Assembly (NCBI RefSeq): GCF_000001735.4
Contig: NC_003074.8
Span: 23,071,261 to 23,135,260, forward strand
Length of the DNA stretch: 64,000 nt
Source: Arabidopsis thaliana
Lineage: Eukaryota; Streptophyta; Magnoliopsida; Brassicales; Brassicaceae
Reading direction: 5' to 3'
In this document: in pieces, positions 35,231 through 46,270 of the stretch
Numbering within the stretch: the stretch's first letter is position 1
Layout of the letters: each line of letters opens with the position of its first letter
Translations under genes and position numbers: made by a program
The notes under the pieces: model-generated
The model's input: the letters and a program-made list of their open reading frames with translations, nothing else
What the model was told of the DNA's origin: nothing
Database searches by the model: none

Positions 35231-35339
35231 GTGAGTTGAACGATCAGTTCAGTCCAAGCTGTGCTAGTGAAGTCATGTTCGCAGATAAGCTTTCTCCGAG
35301 TGAGTGAGTTGAACGATCCAGTTACCCGCCCCCAAGTCA

Positions 35340-37139
35340 TCAATCTTCCATGAACCTCTGTTTGAATCTCCTTCTAGTCATCTGAGCCCATCTCGCAAAG
35401 ATCTCTGCTGCAGCAAACTTACCTGAGAACTTAGCTCTCTGTGCCAATTCCTCAAATATCTCCGGTTGCCCCCCTCTGTGGAAATCAGCTGCAAACTTGT
35501 TATAATCAATCAAAGGGGTTTTCATTCCTTTGTCAAGCATCTCCTCTAAGTATCTGCATGCCTCTCTCGACTTGCCTTCACCTATAAGCCCTCTGATCAA
35601 AACCGTGTAGGAGTTATCGTCAGGACAAATCCCTTTCTTGATCATCTCTTCCCAAACTGCTCTCCCCATCTCATAGTTTCTCGCCATGAAGTATGATTTC
35701 ATTATCATGTTGAATGTGTGTATCGATGGCTCAATTTCGTTCTGGATCATCTTGTTGTAGATCCTTGTGGCATGTTCCGGCATTTTCTGGTTCGCCATCA
35801 GTTTGATCAACGCATTATACGTTTTGCCATCCGGAGGATGTCCCTTTTCTTGCATCTCCTTGAGCAGTTCGTAAACAGTATCCAGCTTCTTCTGAGTCCC
35901 AAACCCCGTGATCAGACACGTGTAAACCGCTGCATCAGGTTGCAACCCGGAATCAACCATGTCATCAAAGTATTCAATGGCAGTTTCCATGCTCGACTGT
36001 TTGCAGAAGTCACGGATCATGATGGTATAGCTACGGACATTAGGGCAAGGTCCCTTGGATTTCATAACATGGAACAATTTGATCGCATCTGATTTTTTCC
36101 TACTCCTCAACAACCCTTCAAGCATTACGTTGTGAGCTACAATGTCAGGTTTCAATCCCTGATCAATCATATCATTCCAGATTCTAGCTGCTTCTATCAA
36201 GTTCCTCACCCTGCACCAACCATTGAGTAGAACAGTGTAAGTCATCATATTAGGTGTAAACCTCTCCTTCAGCTTATCAAACAGAACCTGAGCTTCTTTT
36301 CCAAGCTTAGCCCTGCCAAGACTATCAAGCAAGCAATTAATGGTTTCAACACCAATCTTAAACTTGTACTTCTTCATCAACTCAAAGATACCAACAGCTT
36401 TCTTCCTCTCTTTCGCAGCAGCGAAAGCTTTCATCGCGATAGTGAATGTCTCCATCGTCAATAGACCTTTCGTACCCATCTCTTCGAGAACCGAAACCAT
36501 CGTCTCGAACTGTCTAGTCTTTGCTAAAATACTCATCATGGAGTTATATGTTCTTGAGTCATGAGCAAATCCTTGTCTCTCTGCAGCCCAACAGAAGAAC
36601 CTAAATGCAGGCTTCCTAGCATGTCGAAAACGTTCTAAAACCTCAACGATGAGATCATGTGATAAATCTAGTTTCATTTCATCAAGAACAGCTTCCATAT
36701 TTCTATCTAACGCAAACAATTCATCAATCACTTTGCAGACTCTCTCTACTTCTTCCGGATTAGTACTTGATTCAACACAACTGACCCCAGTTTCTTCATC
36801 ATTATCGCATTCAGATTCAACTTCTTCATCACATCCATCACTAACATTAGAACTACCACTAGAGAAACCTCTACACCCAAGACTCGCATCAAGCAGTTGT
36901 ACAGAGGAGTGTGGCAATGGAATTTGACGGTAAGGATGATAAGTAGAAGAATGAATCATACGAGAGAAGAGAGCACCGGAAAATCGTACTTCCTCTTCTC
37001 CTCTCCCGCCGATTACGCGGCTTTGACTGGAAATGAATTCATCCGAATCGAATGAAGAAGAGCAAATGAGGAAGCTTCTTAATGAAGTCTGAGTGGAGCT
37101 TCTTCTCCTAGAGAGATGGAGCCATGGAGCAGCAGCCAT
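35340..37139 (-). CDS. P-class PPR protein, mitochondrial (copy B)
   Basis: A single-exon ORF of 599 residues from the ATG at 37139 (MAAAPWLHLSRRRSSTQ). The Arg/Ser-rich N-terminus fits an organelle, probably mitochondrial, presequence. After an acidic stretch the protein is made of back-to-back 35-residue PPR motifs, such as VETINCLLDSLGRAKLGKEA, MMTYTVLLNGWCRVRNLIEA and KTYNALIKLMANQKMPE. It has no E/DYW extension, so it is a P-class RNA-binding protein acting in organelle RNA processing or stability. Over 539 aligned residues it differs from the copy at the right edge at only about eight positions, so duplication or gene conversion was recent. From memory At3g62470. Confidence 0.92.
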   Translation of the reverse strand: MAAAPWLHLSRRRSSTQTSLRSFLICSSSFDSDEFISSQSRVIGGRGEEEVRFSGALFSRMIHSSTYHPYRQIPLPHSSVQLLDASLGCRGFSSGSSNVSDGCDEEVESECDNDEETGVSCVESSTNPEEVERVCKVIDELFALDRNMEAVLDEMKLDLSHDLIVEVLERFRHARKPAFRFFCWAAERQGFAHDSRTYNSMMSILAKTRQFETMVSVLEEMGTKGLLTMETFTIAMKAFAAAKERKKAVGIFELMKKYKFKIGVETINCLLDSLGRAKLGKEAQVLFDKLKERFTPNMMTYTVLLNGWCRVRNLIEAARIWNDMIDQGLKPDIVAHNVMLEGLLRSRKKSDAIKLFHVMKSKGPCPNVRSYTIMIRDFCKQSSMETAIEYFDDMVDSGLQPDAAVYTCLITGFGTQKKLDTVYELLKEMQEKGHPPDGKTYNALIKLMANQKMPEHATRIYNKMIQNEIEPSIHTFNMIMKSYFMARNYEMGRAVWEEMIKKGICPDDNSYTVLIRGLIGEGKSREACRYLEEMLDKGMKTPLIDYNKFAADFHRGGQPEIFEELAQRAKFSGKFAAAEIFARWAQMTRRRFKQRFMED

Positions 37140-37598
37140 GGAAGCTCGACGGCGGTTAGCAATGGCGAAGTCGGTGAAAAGCCACTGATTTACGGCGGAG
37201 AGCTCTTCACGTATTTGGGCCTTTGTTTGATTAGAAGCTTTGAGTGATAATAATTTTGACCCATTAAAGGCCCATTGATCTGGTTACATATAACCATTGG
37301 GTCCACCAGGAGCATTAAAGCGCAAACGCATAATCATCAAAGGTGTCAATTTCTTTTTTTAGTTGGAAGTTATCTGTATGCATCTTATCTTCGTTTTAGG
37401 GTCGTGATATTTTCTCAAGTTTTTTTTAGGGGACCAATTTATTTTCAGATTTATTTGATTCTATCATACATTTCTCTTAGTTCACGTTATCTTTGTATAC
37501 GTGTTTATGGATATTACATAACTGAAAATCAAGATGAGTCAATCAGTGTAACATCAATCATCAATAACTCTGCGGGATGTATATAAAACTAAAGGGAT
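37140..37598. other. PPR promoter and intergenic DNA
   Basis: Holds the PPR leader and promoter, with ATGGGCC-type boxes near 37260-37275 (minus) that recur at 60.0-60.25 kb. Beyond about 37330 there is AT-rich DNA up to the gypsy relic. Confidence 0.5.
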
Positions 37599-37853
37599 TG
37601 TTGATTCTGTAATCAAACAATGAATTTGTACTAAGGGATTTAGACAAATTCACTCCTCTCTCAGCTAACAAATAATCAAAGGGGAAGAACAGAGTTGCTT
37701 GAATAGAAAGCTAGGGTTTGCTCTATAATTGTAGTCTCTTGTATTAGGTTAAAGATGGATCTCTGGGGAGTTTGACCCTCCCCTATTTATACAATGGGTC
37801 GAACATACCAAAATATGATAAACTTCTAATTATCTTAGGTCTAAATCTCCATT
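37599..37853 (-). repeat. Partial gypsy LTR, inverted relative to the right LTR
   Basis: The reverse complement of the last ~255 bp of the right LTR (44340-44597), with about ten differences. It stops abruptly at the integrase side. Confidence 0.85.
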
Positions 37854-37863
37854 TCTAACACTC

Positions 37864-39213
37864 ATGAAGGAAACGCATGACGGAGACGGGGGGAATCATT
37901 CTGGCGGACGAGCTCTCTGCCTTAAAATCAAAAAAGATGGTCATTACTGGCCAACTATGCTGGCGGACTGCGAAGCCTACGCGGTGAAGTGCGAACCATG
38001 TCAGAGACACGGCCCGATGAAGAACGTTCCTCCCGAGATACTGCGTTCGGTCACGGCGCCGTATCCATTCATGCGATGGGCCATGGATATCGTAGGACCA
38101 ATGCCTCCTTCCGGATCCAAAAGATTTATGTTAGTCCTAACTGATTACTTCACCAAATGGGTCGAGGCACATGCATACCACAAAGTCATTACTGGCGGAC
38201 GAGCTCTCTGCCTTAAAATCAAAAAAGATGGTCATTACTGGCCAACTATGCTGGCGGACTGCGAAGCCTACGCGGCGAAGTGCGAACCATGTCAGAGACA
38301 CGGCCCGATGAAGAACGTTCCTCCCGAGATACTGCGTTCGATCACGGCGCCGTATCCATTCATGCGATGGGCCATGGATATCGTAGGACCAATGCCTCCT
38401 TCCGGATCCAAAAGATTTATGTTAGTCTTAACTGATTACTTCACCAAATGGGTCGAGGCACAGGCATACCACAAAGTCAAGTCACGCGATGTGGTTGCAT
38501 TCATCTGGAAGAACATTATTTGCCGGCACGGTCTTCCTTATGAGATCGTTACAGACAATGGGAAGCAGTTCGTCTCGCTCATTACTAGAAACTTCCTCGC
38601 CAAATGGAACATTCGCATGAGCAACTCGACTCCAAGATACCCTCAAGGGAACGGTCTAGCCGAAGCCACAAACAAAACGATCATAGCCGGGATTAAGAAA
38701 AGACTAGGCCCTAAAAAGGGGAATTGGGCAAACGAGCTGGATGGCGTACTCTAGTCATACAGAACTACGCCTCGGCGACCTACATCATTATCCCCTTTCT
38801 CCCTGGCTTACGGCATCGAGGCAATGGCTCCAAACGAAGCCGGAGTTCCAACTTTACGAAGATGCATGATGTCCAACGACCACAAACTGAACGATCAGCT
38901 TTTAGGCGACCACAATGATTTCGCCGAAGAACTTCGCGATCAAGCCGCCATCCGGATCCAGAATTACCAGAATGCAGCGGCGAGATACTACAATCGTAAC
39001 GTCCGAGAACGTTGCTTCAACGTAGGCGACCTCGTGCTTCGGGAAGTTTACAGTATCACCGAAGAGAACGCCGGAAAACTCGGAGCTCGATGGGAAGGAC
39101 CTTATTTGATCTCGAAGGTACTTCATCCAGGAGTCTATCTGCTGATGACCATGAAGCTGAAAGAAGTGGAAAATCCGTGGAATGCAGCCCACCTCAAAAG
39201 GTACTATTATTAG
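37864..39213 (+). mobile_element. Gypsy integrase region with a 291-bp tandem duplication
   Basis: Shows a zinc-binding part (GHYWPTMLADCEAY, CEPCQRHGP) and a catalytic core (RWAMDIVGPMPPSGSKRFM, LVLTDYFTKWVEA). A 291-bp unit, 37901-38191, is repeated directly at 38192-38482. Downstream is the integrase C-terminal region (GDLVLREVYSI, GKLGARWEGPYLI). Confidence 0.85.
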
Positions 39214-40022
39214 CTTAGCTACAAAAAAAAAAAAAAAAAAAAAACAAACTGTATTCATATATTCTAAGTACGCAGATCGCCTATCGCAAGGATGCAGGTA
39301 TAATACTTAATAAAATTAAAGTTTGCATTCTCAATACAGAGTTCGCTTTAAGATCTGTTATGTCAACTCTCGGCGCCCTGGCCAGGCGTTCGACGCGCGT
39401 CCCACATGGATGCAGTGGTGAAATAATCCACGCCCTATTAGAAACTTAATTTTTGGGAAAGCCGAGACCAGTTTTCTCGCACTTAAGCTCTGGTTCGGAC
39501 AGAAACATAAGCCGAACCGTTTCGCGATCTGCCGAACAGATGCTCTACGGGGAGTAAGCCGAGCCCAGCATCTCGCCCCCCAAATAATATGCTGAGCCCG
39601 CCTCACTTATTTTGGAAACAGAGCCCAGAACTCCCTCTTTAAATCATACATAAGCCTGCTGGACATAAGCCGAGAGACGTCTCGCATCCAGCACACGCTG
39701 AATATTCTTTCTCAAAAGCCGGGCTCAGTCTCGCACCTAACATCTAGTCCAATTAGACAGAAAAAATTGCGTTACTTCGAAAAGAACTCAAAAGCCGACC
39801 TCAGAGGTCGCGGAGGAAATAAGCCAATTTAATAAGATTGCATTGTATTAATCAACGACCGAACGAGATCGGGGGATATTACAAAGACATTTATTCCAGA
39901 ATAAATTAGAGTTTAACAAGGTCGCCAGCCATCACAAGGGCGTTTATTCGAAAATAAAAAGCAAAGGAAAAAAACAATCCAAAAAGCCACCAAGGATCAT
40001 CTGCTATCGGCCAGATAAAACG

Positions 40023-43000
40023 TCAGATCGCCCTGTCAGAAACAATGCGATTATCCTGAAGAAGGCGATCTGGCATGGGCCACACTAGTTGCAGACCAGC
40101 TTTCTCCCAATCCTCCGAACGAATCTCCAATGCCCTAATCGTTTGTTCGACCTCATCCAGACGAGTGACGACCCTTCTTTTCTTCTTCAGCTTAGCAATC
40201 AGAGTTTCGAGCTCCTCGAGACGAAAGTCCACTATTCGTTTCTTGGTTCGAAAGTACTGCAGCTCGCGGCATTGATCCTGATGCAGAAATCCGACCTGAG
40301 AAATCAAAGCAACGAAATTCTTAAAAAACATCCCGATATCGAAAACACAAACCAAAGCAATCCTTACTTGGTTGACGAAGTTCTTACACTCCGTGGTATC
40401 AGCATCAGTAAGAGCCGGCCCAAGGTAGAATAGAGAAGGCGTCCTGGGAATGAAGTTCCCATCAGCACTGATTGTTGGATTCTTCTCCTTTGAGACGGCA
40501 GCAGCATCTCGATCACAGTCCTCACAATACGACAAAAGAACGTCCGGCATCGGAGCCAGAAGGTGAAAACCATTCTTAAGCCAATGGCGAGGATGCGACT
40601 CCAGCATAGCCATTTATCGAGCGATGTCAGACCTTCGTTCATCATAGTACCTTAGCATCTCGCGGTATTCCTTATGCCTAGACTCGACGCATGACAAGAA
40701 ACCCTCGGCTTCACGTCTTTCCTCCGAGCTCGCCTGACAAGAACTCGAAGGTTATTAAAGAACGACATCCCTCGTTCAATTACCTCAGCGTTCGAGAAAG
40801 TCGGAATAGAAGGAAGAAAGGGCCGATGAAACAATTGTCGATCAACAGAGAACTATTTATAGGGGCAAATATAGAAATCGAATTGGGAATTTGCCTAAAT
40901 GCGATCTGGCAATTCTCATTTTCCTTTTCCAAGACATTAATGTTTCCATTTTCTCCAAAACTGGGAAAATGGGAATTTACTTAATTACGGGTTGACTTCC
41001 TCCAATTTCTTTTTCCAAAAAATGACAAAGCTCATAAATGGAAAAAAGAACTATTCTGCTTCGGAAACAGGCAAGATAGAAAATCATCGAAAATAGAAGT
41101 TAAAATCAAAAACCGCCCCGAAAGTGGGTCCACGGTTAAATAAGAGCTTTGAGATCGCCCCGAAAATTGGGTCCACGATCAATATTTCAAAATAGTCCGC
41201 CGAATCACTTCCGATAACGAGGTCGACATTTGAGCCGTGCTAGTCCGCCACTGGAGCAACTTGGGAGGTTTGCCTTGAAAAACCGAGCTGATCTGGGGAC
41301 ATGTTCAGATCATCGTCCCCGAGCTCGATAACGTTCAAGGCATTAACTTCGTCGGCCGCCCTTTTGGTTAACTCCTTAAGGCCGCTGAGTTCAAATGCTG
41401 CAATCTTCGCACCTCTCTGCATAAGGATGCCCACTATCTCCTCAGCGCCTCTTGCTTGATTCTCAGCATCCACCTTTGGCCCGACGAGGTCCTCTTGCTC
41501 CTTGAGTTAAGCCTTCGCTCTATCAAGACGAGCTTGGGCTTTCTTTGTAGTACGGGCGACATTAGCAGCTTGGTCACTCCGCAACCTGTTGCACTCTCTC
41601 TCCCCGTGCTCTTTTACAGCAACCAATGCGACCTGAAGATCGCTGATCTCTTTCTGAAGATCAGCTTCTCGACTATTGAGCCTCTTGACCTCGTTATTCA
41701 ACGAGCTCATCTCCGCCTTATGAATCTCGGCAGCATCTCTCAATGCAGCCATCTCCTTCATGTCTTTGGCATAGATGGCTTTCGCCTGGTCAGCGCACTT
41801 CTTCCGGTTATCGAAGGCCTCTCTGTCGGCGAGCTTCAGCTTCAACTTGCGATCATATGTCGCAATCAGATCGTTGGCCAGGGCGGCGGTCTGGAAAAAG
41901 AATCATGGTTAAATCCAAAATACAAAGATATTAGGCAACAGGAAGACATGTAACTAGCGCGTACCTCAAGTGATGATCTGGCAAACTTCTGATATCCCTC
42001 TTTTAGAACCAGATCATCAGGATTAGGGAAATCCTTCGTCCCGGGGAGCATCAAGTTGCGCCAAACGTGGCTGGCGGCCTCTTGATCTCTCACGAGGAAT
42101 TTCTCACCAGAATACTTGAACGTAAACTGGTCAGAATTAAGAGTCTCGCCTCGCGACAGGCGAAACGTCTTTGGAGCAACGGCCTCATCTAAACCGCCTT
42201 CAGAAGCCGACCTCTTCTTGGATTGGTTAGCCACTCCTTTCCCTTTCTCCTCACGGGACCTCCTGGAAATCCCGGGCTCAGCAACGGTTTCGTCCTTGTC
42301 TCGATCAAGGATAGTTAGGCCCGTGTTGACCTCTTCGCCTGCTGGAGGGGCGGCATAAACGACGACGGAGCGGTCGTCGGTAATATTTTAAACTTCAGGC
42401 TCGACGACCTGAACGGACTGACTTTGATCGCACTCGGCGATCTCTTGAGCTGGCACGATGTCGGCCCCTTCAAGACACATCCTGTCTTGAGACTACAGGT
42501 CGACCATCTCATGGGAGACCTGATCAACATCGGAAGGGCCGGCACTAGCGGGAGGATTTGACGCAGCTGCCTCTCCGTCTAAAGGCTGTCTTTCCTCTTC
42601 GGTGGGAGCTGGGGGAGGTGGCATGTTTAAAAGCCCAGCATCGAAACTAATGAAGGATTTCCTGACCTTCCCCATTATCCTGTTGACGCGCGACCTCGTG
42701 ACGTCTTTCCAGGTACGACGACGAGCTCGGAAGATCGCCTCTATAACTCCTTCGAACTCGACGGGAAAATCCGGACTAGGCCTGTATCGATCTGCAACAA
42801 GAAAAAGCTATGAGAATCTAGTCGGGATCGACATATCTTTACCCTATCTATTTAAAAGAAATTTACCAGGAAACTCCGTCCACATCCTTTTCCTCCCCGA
42901 GAACGGACGCTCATACGACTCGAGGTCGACCCTGACGTAGAAGTAATATTCTTCCCAGTTCTTGAAGTTACTGATTTTAGGACCGGGAAGAAAGTTATGC

Positions 43001-43740
43001 TTTGGGCGGTTGTTCACCACCCAATAGCCGGGCGACCTTATAGCTTTCAACGTCGTCATTTCTTCGAAACAACGGACGTTTACTAGGTAACCTTCTTCAG
43101 CACCGAAGGTCAGAGCGGCAACAAAATTACAGATCGCCGCCGGAGTAAGCTGGGAGAACGCCATACGACGACGATTCAGAAAGGAGATGATCAGAGAGGG
43201 AATGTGAAACCAGGAGTGACATTGTCTGAAGTAGGCTTCATACATGCAGACGTACCCTCGAGGGGGATTCCACGGACGCTCATTTTCTCCGGGAATCATG
43301 TAAGTGAGCGGGCGATCTCCGGAGCCACACAAGGCAAATACTTCCGCGACTGACTTAGTTGTTGAAAGGGTCTTTTCGCGGTGATCTCGGTGTTTCAGCT
43401 AACCACTGAGTCGAGGTGAAGTTCGACATGATCCTCATGAAGTAATCTCGCATTAACTTCGGCCTCTGTATACTGTGGCTGCGTGTTATAAGCATCCTCC
43501 AGGTCGATGAGCGGGTCGAACTGAGCCAAGAAATCCGCCGGATCTTCAGGAGCAGCGAGATGTCCACCGGAACCTTCCCGATAGGGCTCATCAAACAACG
43601 TCGGGATCTCGATCCGGTTAGATCGACTAGACTGAGCTTCGTCACTTGGATTCCCGGTTAACCGAGAGTTTCGGCGAACTTATGACGCTTCGCTCTCGGA
43701 GGAAGAAGAGGACGGAGAGACAAGAACAACCTTACCCATT
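40023..43740 (-). mobile_element. Antisense extra-ORF block of the gypsy element
   Basis: Minus-strand fragments of a plant-transposon protein: FLNRRRMAFSQLTPAAICNF, WEEYYFYVRVDLESYERPF, and a coiled-coil part rich in A, E, K and R near 41.5-41.85 kb. Broken. Position and strand fit the antisense ORF known from some Tat-lineage elements. It is not host coding. Confidence 0.6.
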
Positions 43741-44107
43741 GCCGGAAAAATCGATAAAGAATCGAGAGTACAAAATAATTCGCAGAGGAGAGAGCGAGAG
43801 CTACCTTTGATTCTTCTTGCAAGCGGCGGAAAATGATTTCCCGAGGGTTTAATCTAATATAAATAGAGGCGAATGGGCGGCAAACCTACGAGGTCATCAT
43901 TAAACCTACGAGACGCTTCGGTTCCTGAGCTTCACGCGCGCGTACTGACGCAGCGATTGGACACATGTCAGATACGTTCGAAATACGAATCGATTCGGAA
44001 ATCTAATGATTAATTCACGCTTTCCAAGATTTAAATCGAATATTCAATTTCTAAGTTCGGAAATTTCGAATTAAGCAACTCGGACTCTCCGAACTGGGGG
44101 GACTAAT

Positions 44108-44597
44108 TGTTGGTGCAGGAATTAGCACCTCCGACAATACCAATTTAAACCAAGGAATAACGTGAATAAAATCGAGAATTCGATTGAACCGGGGAATCCC
44201 GGATAGCCTGTGAATGGGCCTTAAGTCATGAGCTCGCCAGAAGATTTAGGTCGACAATCGAGATCGCCATAAGCGGCTTCTGAGGTCGTGTGAAGGGAAA
44301 ACTTCCATTTAAAAGAGGGTAATCTCATGAAGAATGGAAGTAATGGAGATTTAGACTTAAGATAATTAGAAGTTTATCATATTTTGGTATGTTCGACCCA
44401 TTGTATAAATAGGGGAGGGTCAAACTCTCCAGGGATCCATCTTTAACCTAATACAAAAAGACTACAATTATAGAGCAAACCCTAGCTTTCTATTCATGCA
44501 ACTCTGTTCTTCCCCTTTGATTATTTATTAACTGAGAGAGGAGTGAATTTGTCTAAATACCTTAGTACAAATTCATTGTTTAATTACAGAATCAACA
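44108..44597 (+). repeat. Gypsy right LTR
   Basis: A 490-bp LTR, TGTTGGTGCAGG ... AGAATCAACA, with a purine-rich tract just before it and a TATAAATAGGGG core near 44405. Confidence 0.8.
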
Positions 44598-46121
44598 ATT
44601 ATTTATACTTAAAAGTAAATTTCTGGTTTGAGAAGAGAACTATAATTTATATACTATAATAATATAGAATGATATACACTGTAATCTTTACTGCAACAGA
44701 GAAACACACTTCCCAAAGTTTTAGCCGGGAACGTACACGCGCAGAGATGTCATGTCACACTAGACAAACCAAAAATTCAAATTTTATTATAAGGAAAAAT
44801 GAAATAGTACAATACTAGATTATAGTCGTATCAGTTTTTCCTTGTATTAAACAAGACAAGACGTAGAACTGAGAATTTTAGTACTCGAGTTAATATATTT
44901 TAGATTATATTCCCATCAGTCATTGAATATATACTATATACGAGGAGAATATATAACGGAAGAAATATGAGATATTTTATTTTATATAGAGAGAAAAGAG
45001 AGGACAAATCTCTCTGCCAACACCATCTCCAATGTCCACTTCAGTAATTTTTTTATCTTTTGGAATCTTCTAATGTCATTACTCTCTTTTCTTATGACAA
45101 CCTGTCTTCTTCTGCTTTCTTTTCCTCAGCTTTTCTCCTGCATAATGTTCAATCTATTTTTCAAATTAATCATAATGTAACCTTTATCTCTCTCCCTTCT
45201 GTACCTGGTAAAAAAGCAGGATCGATTATGAATAAACCACAATTAAGTCTATTCCTTTGTTGAATAAGGCATATCTCATATACCTCACAAATCTAGGTAC
45301 TTATATATGGTTGTAAAGACGTTTTTGCCCTAATAATTCATTGTCGATTGTTTTTCTCTTTCTCCTTCCAACATCCAAGTTTTTCAAAGCTTCGATAAAA
45401 ATTGATTTCTCTTTTGGTTTAGAATTTTGATGAATTGGAAAATAATTGATCTGATTTGTGTTTAAGATTAGAGTTTTTGGGTTCCCTGGACAGTATCCCT
45501 TAGAGTTTAGATTCCTTCAATGACAATTCGTTTGATTGGATCCATGGGATTTTAGAAAAGATTGGTGTTGACGGATATAACAATGATAGAGTAGAAGAAT
45601 ACGGCGTTAATGAAGTAATTGCGGTGGGGAGAACTGAGAAGCAAGGACTGTTGTGGTCGGAAAAAATTGTGGTGATGATGAAGAAGACGATGAAAGATGA
45701 GAACACAATCAATTAGAGAAAGGGGTAAAATCGTCATTTTTTATTTCAACAAGTACTTATTTTTATAAGCCCATTAAAATGTTCTTTTTCTCTAGTTTTT
45801 GGCCCAATAAGTACCCAATTCTATAATACCCCCTAAAAAAGCATGTGTTTCATTTATGTTTTAAAAACACGAAATAAAAACTAAAAACTGACAGTTCCTT
45901 ATCCCCATGCATCTAAAAGATAGTCTCTTTTTTTTTATTACTATCCGTTACTTATATGGTTCTATCTGTCTAGAAATTTGGTAATACTAATCAACTAAAG
46001 GGTGTGTGCAAAAAAAAAAAAAAAAATCAACGAAAGGGTGTGTCTAGTTAAAGTGAAATATATAGTTGTGGCGAATTACAATTAACAAGTTCGCTCTATT
46101 GAAAAATTAAATTAAGGTTCC
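44598..46121. other. AT-rich intergenic DNA
   Basis: No supported gene. Short open frames near 45.1 and 45.6 kb are low-complexity and look accidental. Some of this may be old element sequence that I cannot name. Confidence 0.4.
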
Positions 46122-46270
46122 GAATGGTGATTGCGTTTTGTGGTGTGGAAAAAGTGCGATGCGATTCAAATAATAACGAAAATACATAGATACATATGTA
46201 TATGTAGAGATTTTGATACTGTTACAACACTGTTGTAGTGCGGTTTTGGATGCGGTTTTGGTTACCATTC
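46122..46270. mobile_element. Possible small hAT-type MITE
   Basis: Imperfect inverted ends (GAATGGTGATTGCGTTTTG at left, CAAAACCGCA-type and ACCATTC at right) enclose about 150 bp with repeated GCGGTTTTGG subterminal motifs. This resembles small non-autonomous hAT elements. I could not see a clean 8-bp target duplication. Confidence 0.3.

Larger units (their letters stand above)
37599..44597 (+). mobile_element. Ty3/gypsy element, Tat/Atlantys-like, rearranged and broken
   Basis: About 7 kb of gypsy sequence. The right end is an LTR (44108-44597, TGTTGG ... ATCAACA) preceded by a purine-rich ACTGGGGGGACTAA tract, as expected for a plus-strand 3' LTR. Integrase sequence on the plus strand (37.9-39.2 kb) lacks the usual upstream gag-protease-RT. 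A block of minus-strand coding sequence (about 40.0-43.7 kb) follows. Antisense extra ORFs between integrase and 3' LTR are known in Tat-lineage elements. The left end carries LTR sequence in inverted orientation. Broken in many places (well over ten). The two LTR segments differ at about 4% of sites, suggesting an age of one to a few million years. Confidence 0.82.

Noticed and set aside
36649-36927. Plus-strand ORFs opposite the PPR genes (also 63563-63841)
   Set aside because: They are mirror frames of the highly conserved PPR coding strand and are repeated simply because the genes are duplicated.
39221-39244. A-run as a poly(A) tail of a retroposed gene
   Set aside because: It lies within the gypsy element after the integrase end. 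There is no processed gene copy upstream and no target duplication.
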